Assembly (NCBI RefSeq): GCF_029873635.1
Contig: NC_080420.1
Span: forward strand, 35,424,231-35,488,230
DNA: 64,000 nt
Direction of reading: 5' to 3'
Origin: Malania oleifera
Taxonomy: Eukaryota > Streptophyta > Magnoliopsida > Santalales > Ximeniaceae
Shown: positions 46,881-58,852 of the stretch, piece by piece
Numbering within the stretch: the stretch's first letter is position 1
How the letters are laid out: every line of letters starts with the position of its first letter
Translations under genes and position numbers: made by a program
Notes under the pieces: generated by a model
What the model saw: only the letters and a program-made list of their open reading frames with translations
What the model was told of the DNA's origin: nothing
Databases searched by the model: none

Positions 46881-47844
46881 TAGGAGCAGTATTAGTCTAT
46901 GTCGGACACTCCCTCATTATATGTCTTGACTCCCCGCACCTGTAGCAGACACCTCGCCCAACACGACACTCTCTCAGGTATCTCTTCTAGCAAGATGGGC
47001 AAGCTGGAGATGACTGCACACCCTGGAAACCATGATTCCCTGTCTTCTGTCTCTGGTTCCTATAATAGCCACCTCTCTTCCACGCGGCACGGCCAACTCC
47101 CTGCTGGAAACCAGAAGGTATGGACCTCTTCTTCTGCCTCTGCTGCTCAGCCTCCAATCGCTCTCCAGTCTCTGCTATAGTGGTTCTATCCACTAATTCA
47201 GTAAAATCTTGCAACTTCAGAATCGATACTTGCTTATAAAATTCTCTCCTTAAGCCTCTTTCAAACTGTCGTACCTTCTTTGCCTCATTTGGAATAATGT
47301 ACGGGGCGAAGTGAGATAGCTCGATGAACCTCGCCGCATACTGCTGTACTGACAGCTGTCCCTACTTCAGATTCAGGAACTCTGTAATCTTAGCCTCCCT
47401 GGAAAAGGCTGGAAAATACCTGTCGAAGAATATCTCTCTAAATCGCTCCCACGTCATCTCTACAGGTATAGTCCTCTGCTGCTCTAATACTCTCATCGCC
47501 GACCACCACCTCTCGGCCTCTCCAGTCAGTCTATAGGTGGCAAACAGCACCTTCTGCTCCTCTGAACACTGCAGCACTGCAAATATTTTCTCCATCTCCT
47601 GCACCCAATTCTCAGCGACTGCAGGATCCGTTCCCCCTGAGAAAGCTAGAGGATTCATATTTATGAACTTCTCAATCGTACAACCGTGGCCTACAGACGG
47701 ACCACCCTGTTCTCTCAAACTCCTGGCAATTTCTGCCAGCTGTGCTAAGCTGCGTAAGACTGCATCTGAATCACTACCCGCAGCGCCTGAGGGTCCAGCA
47801 CCCTCACTCCCACTGGCGTGGGCACTATTTCCACTATGGTCCAT
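46881..47844 (-). pseudogene. gag of element A
   Basis: Starts at ATG 47844-47842. The gag domain has AENWVQEMEKIFAVLQC, WWSAMR and WERFREIFFDRYFP. TAG stops replace glutamine after EFLNLK (47361) and after CPSC. A basic, glutamine-rich linker leads to one CCHC knuckle, CYRCGESRHIMREC, near 46955-46915. Apart from the stops the frame is largely continuous, so this is the best preserved gag in the window. Confidence 0.9.
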
Positions 47845-48144
47845 CCTGAAAGAAGAAATATCTTAACTCAAAACATCTTTCTTTATACATATCACTCAAC
47901 TCATATGGTATATTTTCCTAATTAACTCGTCACTCTTGATCTTAATTCAAGGTTCAATCCTGAAATCTAGATACCCAACCCGACAATAGTTTACAATGAA
48001 TTTCCTGAAATCGTCAACCCAAGAAAATCATACAAACCACCACGGAAGTCCTGTATCTAGACCACAAAACCATACCTCAAATTCTCTTATCCTATACTCT
48101 GGTATTATTACTGCTGCACTTTAGAGTCTACAGAACCTAGTATC

Positions 48145-48160
48145 CTAGGCTTTGATACCA
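48145..48160 (-). promoter_or_regulatory. Primer binding site of element A
   Basis: The complement reads TGGTATCAAAGCCTAG two bases inside the 5' LTR, one mismatch from the initiator-Met tRNA complement over the first 12 bases. Confidence 0.88.
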
Positions 48161-48162
48161 AA

Positions 48163-50413
48163 TGTAACGCCACTCAATTTCTTAACATAAATTATCATAA
48201 TAAATAAAATGGTCAACCCGAACCCGTGGGTAGCGGGGACACCTGTCAAACACAGCGGAAAACCTAGCAGCAGTAAACATAAAATCTCAAACATCCAATC
48301 ATAAAACATAATACCAGAGCTTTCTATAACATCAAAATACTATTATGATATACAACCTCCAAAAATCAAAATAACACTAGGATTAAATAACAAAAACTCC
48401 CGATCCTAGTTCAATGCTTACCCATCTAGTAGGGAAGCTCCAATCACTCAATGGCGGCTCTAGACCGCCGGTCTCACTGGATTTCTTGAAAATCATTTAA
48501 TGTTCGGGGGTGAGACACTTCTCAGTTAGGGAAAATAAACTAAATACAGCTGTGTGGTAACATGAATATTTAATGCATTTGTACGTATACAGTACATTTC
48601 ATAATTCTATAAACATCATCATATCGTACTGGGTAAACATATATTTTCACATCTGTTAATAAATCATAACATACATAAAATCATCTGTTATAACTGTAGT
48701 ACTGAAAACAAACCCAGGATGACTAGCTAGCTGGTGTCATGTATTACCCCCCATAACGAGTTGTGCAGCCCGAAGGCGGGACCCGACAATGGCTGGCCGA
48801 CCACTGCCGAATCAAATATGTCTATAAGTACGATGAGCCCGCCACACCTTGGTCCGGACTGCCAGGTGGACTTCCACACTCTACTGAAAGCCACATCGAC
48901 TATCCATCTCTCATCCCCTCATGGGATGGTTAGCACTAATCTGACGTAAATATCTGATCTACACATATAGCTACGGTACCGAGCCCCTGAACTGAACTAA
49001 ACTAACATCCTGGTGGTGATAACATATAATACATGATCATATATATAACATCATTACGGCCTCGTGCCGAAAATAGAGTAATTACGGCCTCGTGCCAAAA
49101 ACATAAATACGTGGCATCACGCAAATAACATACATACGGCCTTGTGCCGATAATATAAATACGGCCTCGTGCCGATAACATAAATATATGGCGTCGCGCT
49201 AAAAACATAAATACGGCCTCGTGCCGATAACATAAATATATGGCCTCGCGCCAAAATTGTTTCAGGTATATATATTCTGAAAATATATCATTTATCACAT
49301 AATCGTCAAAACCATCATAACATAACTCATATTTTCATAATACCTGAAATCATGCTTTGTTCGTAAAATCTTTCACATCATAATACATTTCACACAAAAT
49401 AATATTCATGCCACACATATGCTGTTAAAAGTCATACTTCATATTCTAAAATCGTGAATTACTTACATCTCATACATACATATACATTTTAATCATCGTA
49501 GTAGTATTTTCCCAATCGTACATTTTATTCATAATACACAATATAACATATGCTTTTCTGAAAATAAATTTACACATAATCAATAATAATTTGTATGAAA
49601 AATTACTGCTTTAGTTTATTCCCTTACCTGGCTATTGCGAAATTCCTTAGGACCCAAATCCTACACCCTTAGCGCCCGAAATTCAACTTCTGAAATTTAC
49701 ATTTTTCCCTAGATTAATTAATCTATTTCTCCAAAATAATACTCATCTAGCCTTCCTTAGGCTCCATATACCTCAAATTAATAATTAAACTATTATTTAA
49801 TATCCCTACTTAATTTTTCAAATTTTGCCTGCGGGTCGCAAAATTACACACGCGGCGCTCACCCGAGCCCTAAATTTCAAAAATCCTACTTCAGTCTCAG
49901 ATGCTTAATATTTTAGCATTTCTAAATTAATGCTAATTAATTAAAAATAAGACCCTTAATAATCGCCGCACCCCAAATTTGGGGTTTTGGCCCGACACCC
50001 CCATAAGAATTCCGTCCCACTAGACTTGTAGAGAATCATCTCTAGATTCTCGTGGTGATGTCCGTTCGTCAATTGAGCTTATATTTTGCAATAAATTAAA
50101 GAAAAAGGGGGAAATGACTTACCCTAGGGAACTCCTACCACCGATCTGCTCCGGTAGAAATGATGGCAGCGGCGAATGGAGTCCAGTGGTATCTTCGGAT
50201 TTTCGATCAGGCGAAAATTCGTCACGAAATCAAGGAGAGAGGGAGAGAGAACGTGAGGAGAGAGAGAGAGAGAGAGAGAGTTCAGAGAGTTGCAGGAGAA
50301 TAGTAGAGAAAAGAAAAAAAAATAATAAAAGAAGAAGAAGATAGAAGATTGGGGGGGGGGGGTGTTGCGCCAATTTCAAAATCACCTAAAGCTTCCTTAA
50401 GCTTCAGGTGATG

Positions 50414-50460
<47 letters not shown>

Positions 50461-50569
50461 AATAAAATAATAATAATATATATAATTAATATTAATAATA
50501 ATATATTTTATTAATAAAATAAAAATAAATTTTAATTAATTTTTTTTCTTTTTCTTTTAAATTCGATTA

Positions 50570-50638
<69 letters not shown>

Positions 50639-50686
50639 TTGGAAATCAATCCACTAATCTTTTATATCTCTTTTTGGGTTTTTACA
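48163..50686 (-). repeat. 5' LTR of element A (2524 bp)
   Basis: Starts TGTAACGCCACTC and ends GGGTTTTTACA. It aligns end to end with 40569-43143. Its palindromic repeat has 8 half-units (49055-49255) instead of 12. A TA microsatellite (50415-50455) and ATT microsatellite (50572-50637) are longer than in the other LTR. Confidence 0.96.
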
Positions 50687-50691
50687 CTGAC

Positions 50692-51292
50692 AAACTACCA
50701 GTATCTTATGTGTGCATTTAGTGTTTGAACAGATTTTCATTTCAACACAAATATAAGATATCAAAAAATGGAAGCCAGTAGGAACTTAAAGATTACATCA
50801 ATTTTGGCGCATTCCATGGAATTGAAGAACAAGACAGAAGAAGATGTACACTTTCTATTGTAATTGCATTTGTTTTTATATTCTAGTATGTAATAATGTA
50901 TTGCATTCATGATGTGAATGGATAGTTCAGAAAGACCATAGACAAACCCTAGAGACCAGCACTTTACACAAAAACTCATTTCTTAGACAACTAACTGGTT
51001 TGTGTTAAAGATTAGGGCTAAAACAAAGTTTATAGTCGACCGACGCAAGATTTTTGGGTCAAATTAAAAAAACTAAAAGATCATAGACTGACTTTGGGTC
51101 CCAAATTATCACATTAAAAGTTCTCATAGTCTTAGAATCAATTATCATGTGAATAGGGGTGACTTCATAAGAAGAATAGGGCTGAATTGCGCAAGTTTGG
51201 TGTGTTCGGTCAACCGAACCCAAACATATAGAGAGCTTCGGTCGACTGAAGTTCCCAAAGGTCAAAATTTTGACTAGTCGGTTGACCGAGCA
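50692..51292 (+). repeat. Copia LTR, second piece
   Basis: Follows the right target duplication of element A. Contains GTCGACCGA near 51037 and CGGTCGACTGAAG near 51239. It continues at 53263 after the solo LTR. Confidence 0.7.
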
Positions 51293-53257
51293 TATAACGA
51301 CCTGCTTAATTTTCACACTTTTTTTCCCTTTTATAATAAAACCAATATAGTAAATCCAGTAGATCATAATCAACCTGAACTCATGGGTACCGGGGATACA
51401 TAAGAAAATAGCACAAAAGCCTAAGTAGCAGAAAACATAAAATTATACACATTATGTAATGCCATGTATCCAACATCACTCATCACAATACCAGAGTTAC
51501 TACATCCATTGTATTTGTATATACACAACCCCAAAAGAGACCTAGGGTCACTTTCCACAAAATCCATCTGACCCTATCAAATATTTACCCTTTAGAAAGA
51601 GCAGATCAGTAATAACTACCTCAGCGGAGCTTTATCCGCTCTCCTAGCAGGGGCTCTTGAAAAGTTCATATAATTTTGGGTGAGACACCTCTCAGTAAGG
51701 GAAATAAACTAATACTAGTGTGTGACAACACGAGCTTTTCTATGATATACATATAATCATATACACAAACATAACTAGTAAAACTGTATGTATCATTTAT
51801 CGAAAAAACATGTATAATCATAGCATAGCATAATATACAAGATTTCTTAAGCATAATCCATCTCATATAATAATAATAATAATAAGAAAACAATCCTGGT
51901 AAGTTAGCTGGCTGTTGTCATGTATTACCCCCACATGACTGGACTGGTGGCCCGAAGGCGGAACCCGACAATGGTTGGTCGACCATTGCCAAGTCAAAAG
52001 TACAATCTGTAAGTACGATGGGTTTGCCAGACCTAGTCCGTACACCAGGGGCGTCCACACTTCTTAAAAACCACATCGAATATCCGTCCCCATGCTACTT
52101 CGTACAGTAGCGTTAACACAATATCATGATGTTCATGAACACATAGCAATGGTACCGTGCACGTGCTAGCCTAAACCAAGCCAAACAGGTTCTGATAACA
52201 TATAACATATAATTAAATTGTCATACATGGATATTTCATATTATTAACTGTCAAATCAATATTATTGCATCATTTTGTATATTTATATATCATGAAAATC
52301 ATCAGCCTATATGTCGACATTTCATATTTTACCATAGCTCGGCCCGTACGCCGACAAATCATATCCATAGCTTGGCCCATACGCTGGCAAATCATATCCA
52401 TAATATTATCTTGTTACCAGAAAATAGTAATTTATCATAAATTCTACTCATGTCACACATAATGGGTTTTACAAATAATCAAAATTATTCATCAGTTTTA
52501 GCAGTATTTTCAAACATAATACATATTTATATACATACATTTTTTTTAAATCAAATGCTATAAAATTATACTTACATTTTCATAAACATCTAGCTTAGTT
52601 TATCCCCTTACCTGATTCCTGAGAAGCCGCTAAAATAAACAGTCCCGTACCCGCAGGGTTCCCCATTCAACACCCTGAAAATGATATTTCGCGGAACATA
52701 ATTTCAGTATTTCTATGCATACTACGCTTTCTACAACTATCGTAAAGTCAAAAATTGAGTAGAAAGTCTTACGCTGGATTTGGGATGAATTTCGAACTAG
52801 GTCCACCAACGATCCACTCCAGTAGATTTGCAAAGAACTTCCTCAGGAGTGTCGTGGGGGCTTTGGATCATCGATTTTGTAAAATATTGGCCCGAAATAT
52901 TAGAGAGAAGTAAGGGGATACGAAATGAGTAGTGAGAGAGAGATTCCCGCAGGGTTTTCGGCTATAAAATGAAGGTTTGCCTATTTATACACTGGCCTTC
53001 ATTGATGAGTCACGTCACCTCGTTGACGAGGTCAAGAAGGACGTTCGTCGATGAACTCCTCCCTCGTTGATGGAATTCAGAAATGCCCAAAACATCCTCT
53101 CGGTACTTTCTCATCGACGAAACGCTACCTCATCAACGAGCCCCTCATGCTCTATCATCGACGAACCCCCTGAATTCGTCGACGAGGCCCTATTTTCCTT
53201 TTTTCCTTTTCCCCTTCTTTTATTATTTAAATAATATAATTCCTACATGTCATTACA
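51293..53257 (-). repeat. Solo LTR (family E) inside the copia LTR
   Basis: Starts TATAACGACC (TG changed to TA) and ends CATGTCATTACA, 1965 bp. Flanks are GAGCA (51288-51292) and GACCA (53258-53262), a 4 of 5 target duplication. Sense is minus: U3 with TCGTCGACGA-type motifs at 53000-53185, TATA box TATAAATAG at 52981-52989. It shares layout with the A and F LTRs. No internal sequence. Confidence 0.8.
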
Positions 53258-53262
53258 GACCA

Positions 53263-53781
53263 GGAATGTACTCTAACGTCCTGTTCGACCGAACCTCCCC
53301 AGGGTCAATAAGTTGACTCTTCGGTCAACCGACTAGAAATGAGTTGCAACATTTTGGTCGACTGAACCACCTTGGGGGATGTCCCAGTGCTCTGGTTGAC
53401 CAAACCTTCAAGTTCAAAAGAGCTTGGTCAACCAAACCTCGAAGATCAGAAATTGCCTCAAGTTTGGTCGATCGAACTCGTAGTTCAAATTCTCCCTAGT
53501 CGACCGAACTAGGCACCACGGTCGACCGAACCATCATTAATTAAACATCATTAATATTTTTCTAAAATGACCTCTATGTCCCTAACGGTCATATTTTTCC
53601 CCAAGTCTATATATACTCCTTCATTTGTCTTAATTAGTAGTAGTTTAGCAAAATCATTAAGAAAATTTTATCTCAAATTTTTATATTCATTTTGGTCATA
53701 TTCGTTCAATATTTTTAAAAGTATACTACTCATACTTTCTCTCTCTTTTACATATCTTTGAAAAATCATTTTGAAAGAGAG
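53263..53781 (+). repeat. Copia LTR, third piece, with TATA box
   Basis: Seven or more GGTCGACCGAA-type motifs to 53530, then TATATATA at 53608-53615 and a CT-rich leader. It ends where element B' starts. Confidence 0.7.
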
Positions 53782-55171
53782 TGTAAGAACCCGAACCATG
53801 ATAGGTGGGGTTTACATATTTAAGAGAGGGGTAAAATTGGAAATTGAGCATACTTAGTTGACGAAGCCAGATCTTGTCGACGAATGCCTTTTATTTTTCA
53901 TTGACGAAGTTGAGAGGTTCATCGATGAGGAGAAGCCGAGAGATTTTGGGAAACCAAGAATTCCAGGCTCATCGACGAGGCAACCATTTCCTCGACGAGC
54001 TGTCTATATGACCTCATCGATGAGGACGCCATTCGTCGATGAAGGCTACAGAGTCAAGGGCAATAAATATCAATTTCCTTTGCTTAATCACTAAGAAATC
54101 TCAAATAACTTCTCTCTCTCTCTCTCTCTCTCTCTAGATTTCTTCGTCGTACGTCGCTGGAATTGAAGATCTGATGTTACCACAAGGATCAGGGAAGGAT
54201 TCTCTACAAAACCTACGGATCAAAATCTCATTTCGGAGATTTTTGGGTTTCAACTTAAATTCGAGGTAAGGCTCGATTTTATTTTTTGATTTGGTAGTTT
54301 GGTAGAAGACGGAGTCGTGAGTATTTTTGTACTGTGTTTTGTAGATTTTGAGAACTCGGTTCGCTGTTTAGGAGTCGTAGAGTTCGGGATTGGTCATTTG
54401 GGGAAAATGTAAGGGGAATCTGTTTATGTCAGTTATTTTTGAAATCCGACTTGGTATAACTGTGGTTCATGGTCCTGTGTGTGTTTTGGCTACTCATTTG
54501 GGGGGATCTAACAGGGAAAACTATGGGTTTTTCAAAATTACAGTTTTTGGAAAAATGGGGTGATGGGCTGCATCCCTGGTTTTGTTGAAAACTGAATGTA
54601 TATGTTGATTTATACTGTGCTATAGGGATGACCATGCCTTGACTTGTTTAAACTGTATGTGTTTGGAAAACCATGATTTTAGATTACCAAATGGGTGTGG
54701 TTTGTTTGGTTATATGAGCATGCATGGTTGTGTTTTGTTGAAATGCAGTAGGAACTAGGTTCCAAATTGTTCCAAGTATGAAAGAGTGTCCGGCTCTATA
54801 TCCGAGGGCGTGTGTTTATCGCCTACCATGTAGGCAAGAGTGTCCAGCTGTCTATCCGAGGGCGTGCGTAAGAACCCGAACCGTGATAACTGGATTTAAG
54901 TATTAAGAGAGGGGCAAAAAATTGGAATTTTCCAGGCTTCGTCAATGAAATGTGTGCTTTTCTTGTCGATGAAATTCAAAGACTCGTCGATGAGGAGAAG
55001 CCGAAGAGTTTCGAAGATTGGGAAATATCAGGATTCGTCGACGAGGCCATCAATTCGTCAATGAATTTAGTGAAAGATTCGTCAACGAAGATACCATTCC
55101 ATCGACGAAATTGGGCTAGGTCAAAGGGCTATAAAAAGAAATTTCTATTACTTCTTCACTAAGTAACTTGG

Positions 55172-55212
<41 letters not shown>

Positions 55213-57448
55213 AACTCTCCTTACTCTCATTCTCTCTAGATTTCTTCACCGATCGTTGATAGAATCAGGAAATGAAAGTTACCACGATGATCGTGGAAGG
55301 ATTCTCTACAACTTCTACGGATTGAAATCTCGTTTCATAGGTTTTTGGGTTTTGGCAAAAAATTGAGGTAAGGCTCGATTTTTAATTCTGATTCGATAGT
55401 CTTGTAGGTAACTCTCTTGTGAACATATTCTGCCCTGTAATTTGTAGGTTTTGGAATTCGGTTCACTGTTTAGGAGTCTGGATTTGCTTACGAGGTTAAG
55501 GTAAGGGGAAACTGTGTTATTTGGGTTATTTTTAAAATCAGACTTGGTGGAACAGTAGTCCACGGTCCTGTGTGTGTTTTGGCTACTCATTTGGGGGGAT
55601 CTAATGGGGAAAACTATGAGTTTTCATTATTTCAGTTTTGGGAAAAAGGGGGCGACGGGTTGAATTCCGGGTTTTGTTGAAAACCGAGTATATGTGTGCT
55701 TTATACTGTGATATTGGGATGGCTGTGCCTTGAATTTGTTTAAACTATATTCGTTTGAAAAACCATGATTTATATTACCAAATAAGTGTGGTTTTTTTGG
55801 TTATATGAGCATGCATGTGTGTGTGATTACGGAATGGCTGATAGAAACATAGTTCCAAAATGAGTCCAGGTACTGAGAGTGTCCGGCTCTATATCCGAGG
55901 GTATGTGTTTATCATCTGCCACGTAGGCAAAAGTGACCGGCTCTATATCCAAGGGCGTGAGCCTATTCCGGTAGATCAGACCGAAGGGTATGGATCCATT
56001 ATTTAGAGCTAATATGGTGCCATGGGAGTCGAGGACTAGCCATGTGCCGGTGGTGCCGTGCTTCGTGGGTTGGCTCCAGGTCAATGCCAAATTGTCGCGA
56101 ACCGGCTTCGGGCCGAAGGGTGTGATGACACCGGGTTATTGATCATATGTGTGTATTGTGATGGGGCTGCGTATAAATGGCCTCCATATATGTGCGTGTA
56201 TGCACTGTGTAAATTAGTACTGGATTCCATTTAACTGCATGTATGTTTTTGCCATGATAACACTCAAATGTCACGCACCGATATAACCTGTGTTCTTCCT
56301 TACTGAAAGGTGTCTCACCCTTGCTGTACGTACAATTTTTACAAGTCCTTCAAGTAACCGGAACTAGAGTCCTGGTGTAGGGAGCGTAATGGCCGGTGTA
56401 CTGCGTTAGCGCTTGGGTAAGTGCTAGGACTGTAGTCTGTTGGGTTGCCATTTTGAGTTGTATTTGGGGACCCAGTTTGTACGTTTTGTTAGAATCATAT
56501 TCTGCTCTTGTATAGACTCTGGTATGGTGATATGTTGATATAGAATTAATTTTTCCGTTGCGTATATGATTGTGGTTGGATGTATTTAGGGTTCCTGGGA
56601 ACCCCACGGGGTCGGACCCTCATCCATTATACTATATCTGTGATAATTTGTATGATATAAGGATAGGTTAGGTAACATTCTCACCTTTGGGTCCCATTTC
56701 GGGGTGCGGGGCATGACAGCGTGAGCCTATATCGGCTGAGCACTGAAGGGTGTGGATCACCAGTTTAGCACCGACACGATGCCATGGGAGTCTGGGACTA
56801 GCCATGTGCCGGTGGCGCCGTCTTTTGTGGGTTGGCTACGGGCCAACGCCGTATGTCGCAGGCTAGCTTTGGGCCGAAGGCCGTGATGACATTGGGATTG
56901 CTTGATCATGTGTGTGTGTGTATATGCACAGTTGTGAAATTAATACTGGAATTGCATTTAACTGTATATGTGTTGCATCATGATAACACTCAAATGCCAC
57001 ACCGATATAACCTGCATTCTTCCTTACTGAGAGGTGTCTCACCTCTCTTGTACGTACATTTTTATAGGTTCTTCGAGTAACTGGAACTAGCATCCTAGAG
57101 TTGGGAGTGTAGTGGCCGGTGTACTGCGGGTAGCACTTGGGTAAGTGCTAAGACTTTGCTTCACACGTTTCCGTTTTGGGGTATATTGGCACCCGGATGT
57201 ATGTTTTGTATGTATGGAGCCTAGACTCCGTTTTGTTTTCTATAGACTCTGATATGGTACAGTACGTGTATAGAATGACCTTTTCTGCTGTGTTTATGAC
57301 TTGTGTATAAAAGCGTATAGGGTGCCTAGTAACCCCACTGGGTCGGATCCTCATTCATTATGCTGTATTGTTGTTATTTGTATGATACAGAGACATGTTA
57401 GGTTACTAATTCACCCCTGGGTCCTATTTCCAGGTTCGGAGCGTGATA
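53782..57448 (+). repeat. 5' LTR of element B', split by a solo LTR
   Basis: Pieces 53782-54866 and 56724-57448 sum to 1810 bp, close to the 1868 bp LTR of element B. Begins TGTAAGAACCCGAACC and ends GAGCGTGATA (CA changed to TA). U3 has TCGTCGACGA-type motifs at 53860-54045, followed by a CT-rich leader at 54110. Confidence 0.93.
54867..56718 (+). repeat. Solo LTR of the B family nested in the 5' LTR of B'
   Basis: Begins CGTAAGAACCCG (TG changed to CG) and ends GGGGCATGACA, 1852 bp. Perfect target duplication GCGTG at 54862-54866 and 56719-56723. The host LTR resumes exactly where it stopped (GGCGTGAGCCTAT). Same family as its host, so it inserted into its own kind and then lost its interior. 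Confidence 0.93.
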
Positions 57449-57451
57449 GCT

Positions 57452-57463
57452 TGGTATCAGAGC
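57452..57463 (+). promoter_or_regulatory. Primer binding site of element B'
   Basis: TGGTATCAGAGC, a perfect match to the complement of the initiator-Met tRNA 3' end, three bases after the 5' LTR. Confidence 0.93.
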
Positions 57464-57777
57464 TAAGTAGGTTGTTAGGTCTTGTAGACTTGGTTAGGTG
57501 TAGCTATGTGTACATACAAAAGTATAGGAGGAAGGAAATGGGTAGAGTAGGTCGAGGATTGTTTTGTTGCTAGACAGGGATTCGTTGGTGGTGTTCTATG
57601 TTTTTTTCTAGAATGACGATTCCAGTAAAATCAAGGAAAACCATTGACGACTTTCGCATCGATGTGATAGGATAGACCTAGGCCTGTGAGAGGGAATTTA
57701 ACATGATTATGTGTGTTAATTATTGTGTTAACCATTTGTGATATAGGAGTCCTAACCGATTCCTATTTTGTTTCAGA

Positions 57778-58850
57778 ATGGAGCCCAAGGATAATAACTT
57801 GGGGAGTAGTTTTGAGGAGACTGCCGATGACGATTCTCCGTCAGTAACTCGGGGTTTAACGAGACATGTTATGTGAGAAATTGGGCAGAGTGTCAGGAGA
57901 CGCGAACACTCTCCTACTGCTGTGGGGTGTACCATTGAGAGGTTCACACGCATGCACCCGCCAACGTTTGCAGGGGGACCCGACTTGATTATAGCAGAGG
58001 ACTGGGTCAAGAAGACCGAGAGGATTCTGGAAGTTCTCCACTATACCGATGAGTAGAGAGTCCTATACACTACCTTCCAGTTGTCTGGGGAGGTGGGGCG
58101 TTGGTGGACTGCCGTGAATCTGCTGGAAAGGCAGAGAGCCGGTGTTTCAACGATGTCTTGGAGCCATTTTAAGGAGGTGTTCTTTGAGAGATACTTTCCG
58201 GCCTCCACTCGTGATGTGAATGCGGATGAGTTTTCTACTCTATTATAGGGAGATATGACGGTGCAGGGGTGGTCCTAAGGAGATGACGTGGAGCCGTTTC
58301 AAGGAAGTGTTCTTCGACAGATACTTCCAGGCTTCTGTACATGATGCGAAGGCAGATGAGTTTTCTGCTCTAATTTAGGGGAGTTTGACAGTGTAGGGGT
58401 ATGCGGGTCGATACATAGAGCTGCCCCACTTTGCACCATGTTTGATCTCGAGTGAGTATGAGAAGACGCGGAGGTTCGAGAAGGGCCTAAGGAAGGATAT
58501 CCGCAGACTGGTGGGTATGCTTCAGATCTGTGAGTTCTTGGTGTTGGTGGATAAAGCCACGGTGATTGAAACCAGTATCCGAGAGGATGAGGTGGATCAA
58601 GAATCGAGGAAGAGGACATTACCTTTTGTTTCTCAGACATGATCTCGACAAGGATAGCGAAAAAAAAGGAGCAAGGGCTCGGGTTACCGTCAGAATACCG
58701 AGTGCCAGTATTCTCAGATGAGCCAGACTAGTGGTCCTTGTACCAGATGCCACAGGTGGCACGAGGGTGAGTGCCAGTCACTTAGGGGTAACTGTTACAA
58801 CTGTGGCCAGCCAGGCCACTTATCTCGTGATTGTCGTGCACCGAGGTAGG
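57778..58850 (+). pseudogene. gag of element B', with a duplicated segment
   Basis: ATG at 57778 (MEPKDNNLG). The gag domain reads AEDWVKKTERILEVL, WWTAVN and SHFKEVFFERYFPAS. A roughly 117 bp segment then occurs twice, 58154-58270 and 58281-58397, with about 20% difference; element B has only the second version. The zinc knuckle CYNCGQPGHLSRDC at 58793-58834 is intact. Several stops and frame changes. Confidence 0.85.
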
Positions 58851-58852
58851 AT

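Larger units (their letters stand above)
40569..50686 (-). mobile_element. Element A: complete Ty3/gypsy chromovirus (Tekay/Del-like), 10.1 kb
   Basis: Both LTRs, a perfect 5 bp target duplication, polypurine tract, primer site and all domains in the order gag, protease, reverse transcriptase, RNase H, integrase, chromodomain (minus strand) are present. At least ten in-frame stops make it non-functional. The two LTRs differ at about 5% of the first 275 bp and in the copy number of an internal repeat. Confidence 0.97.
40530..53781 (+). mobile_element. Copia (SIRE/Maximus-like) 3' LTR split by nested insertions
   Basis: LTR pieces are 40530-40568, 50692-51292 and 53263-53781. Element A lies between the first two with CTGAC duplicated, and a solo LTR between the last two with GAGCA/GACCA. 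The pieces join into one U3 with repeated CGGTCGACCG-type motifs (51035-51290, 53265-53530) and a TATA box TATATATA at 53608-53615. Element B' starts at 53782, so the LTR's own end is outside or lost. Confidence 0.75.
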
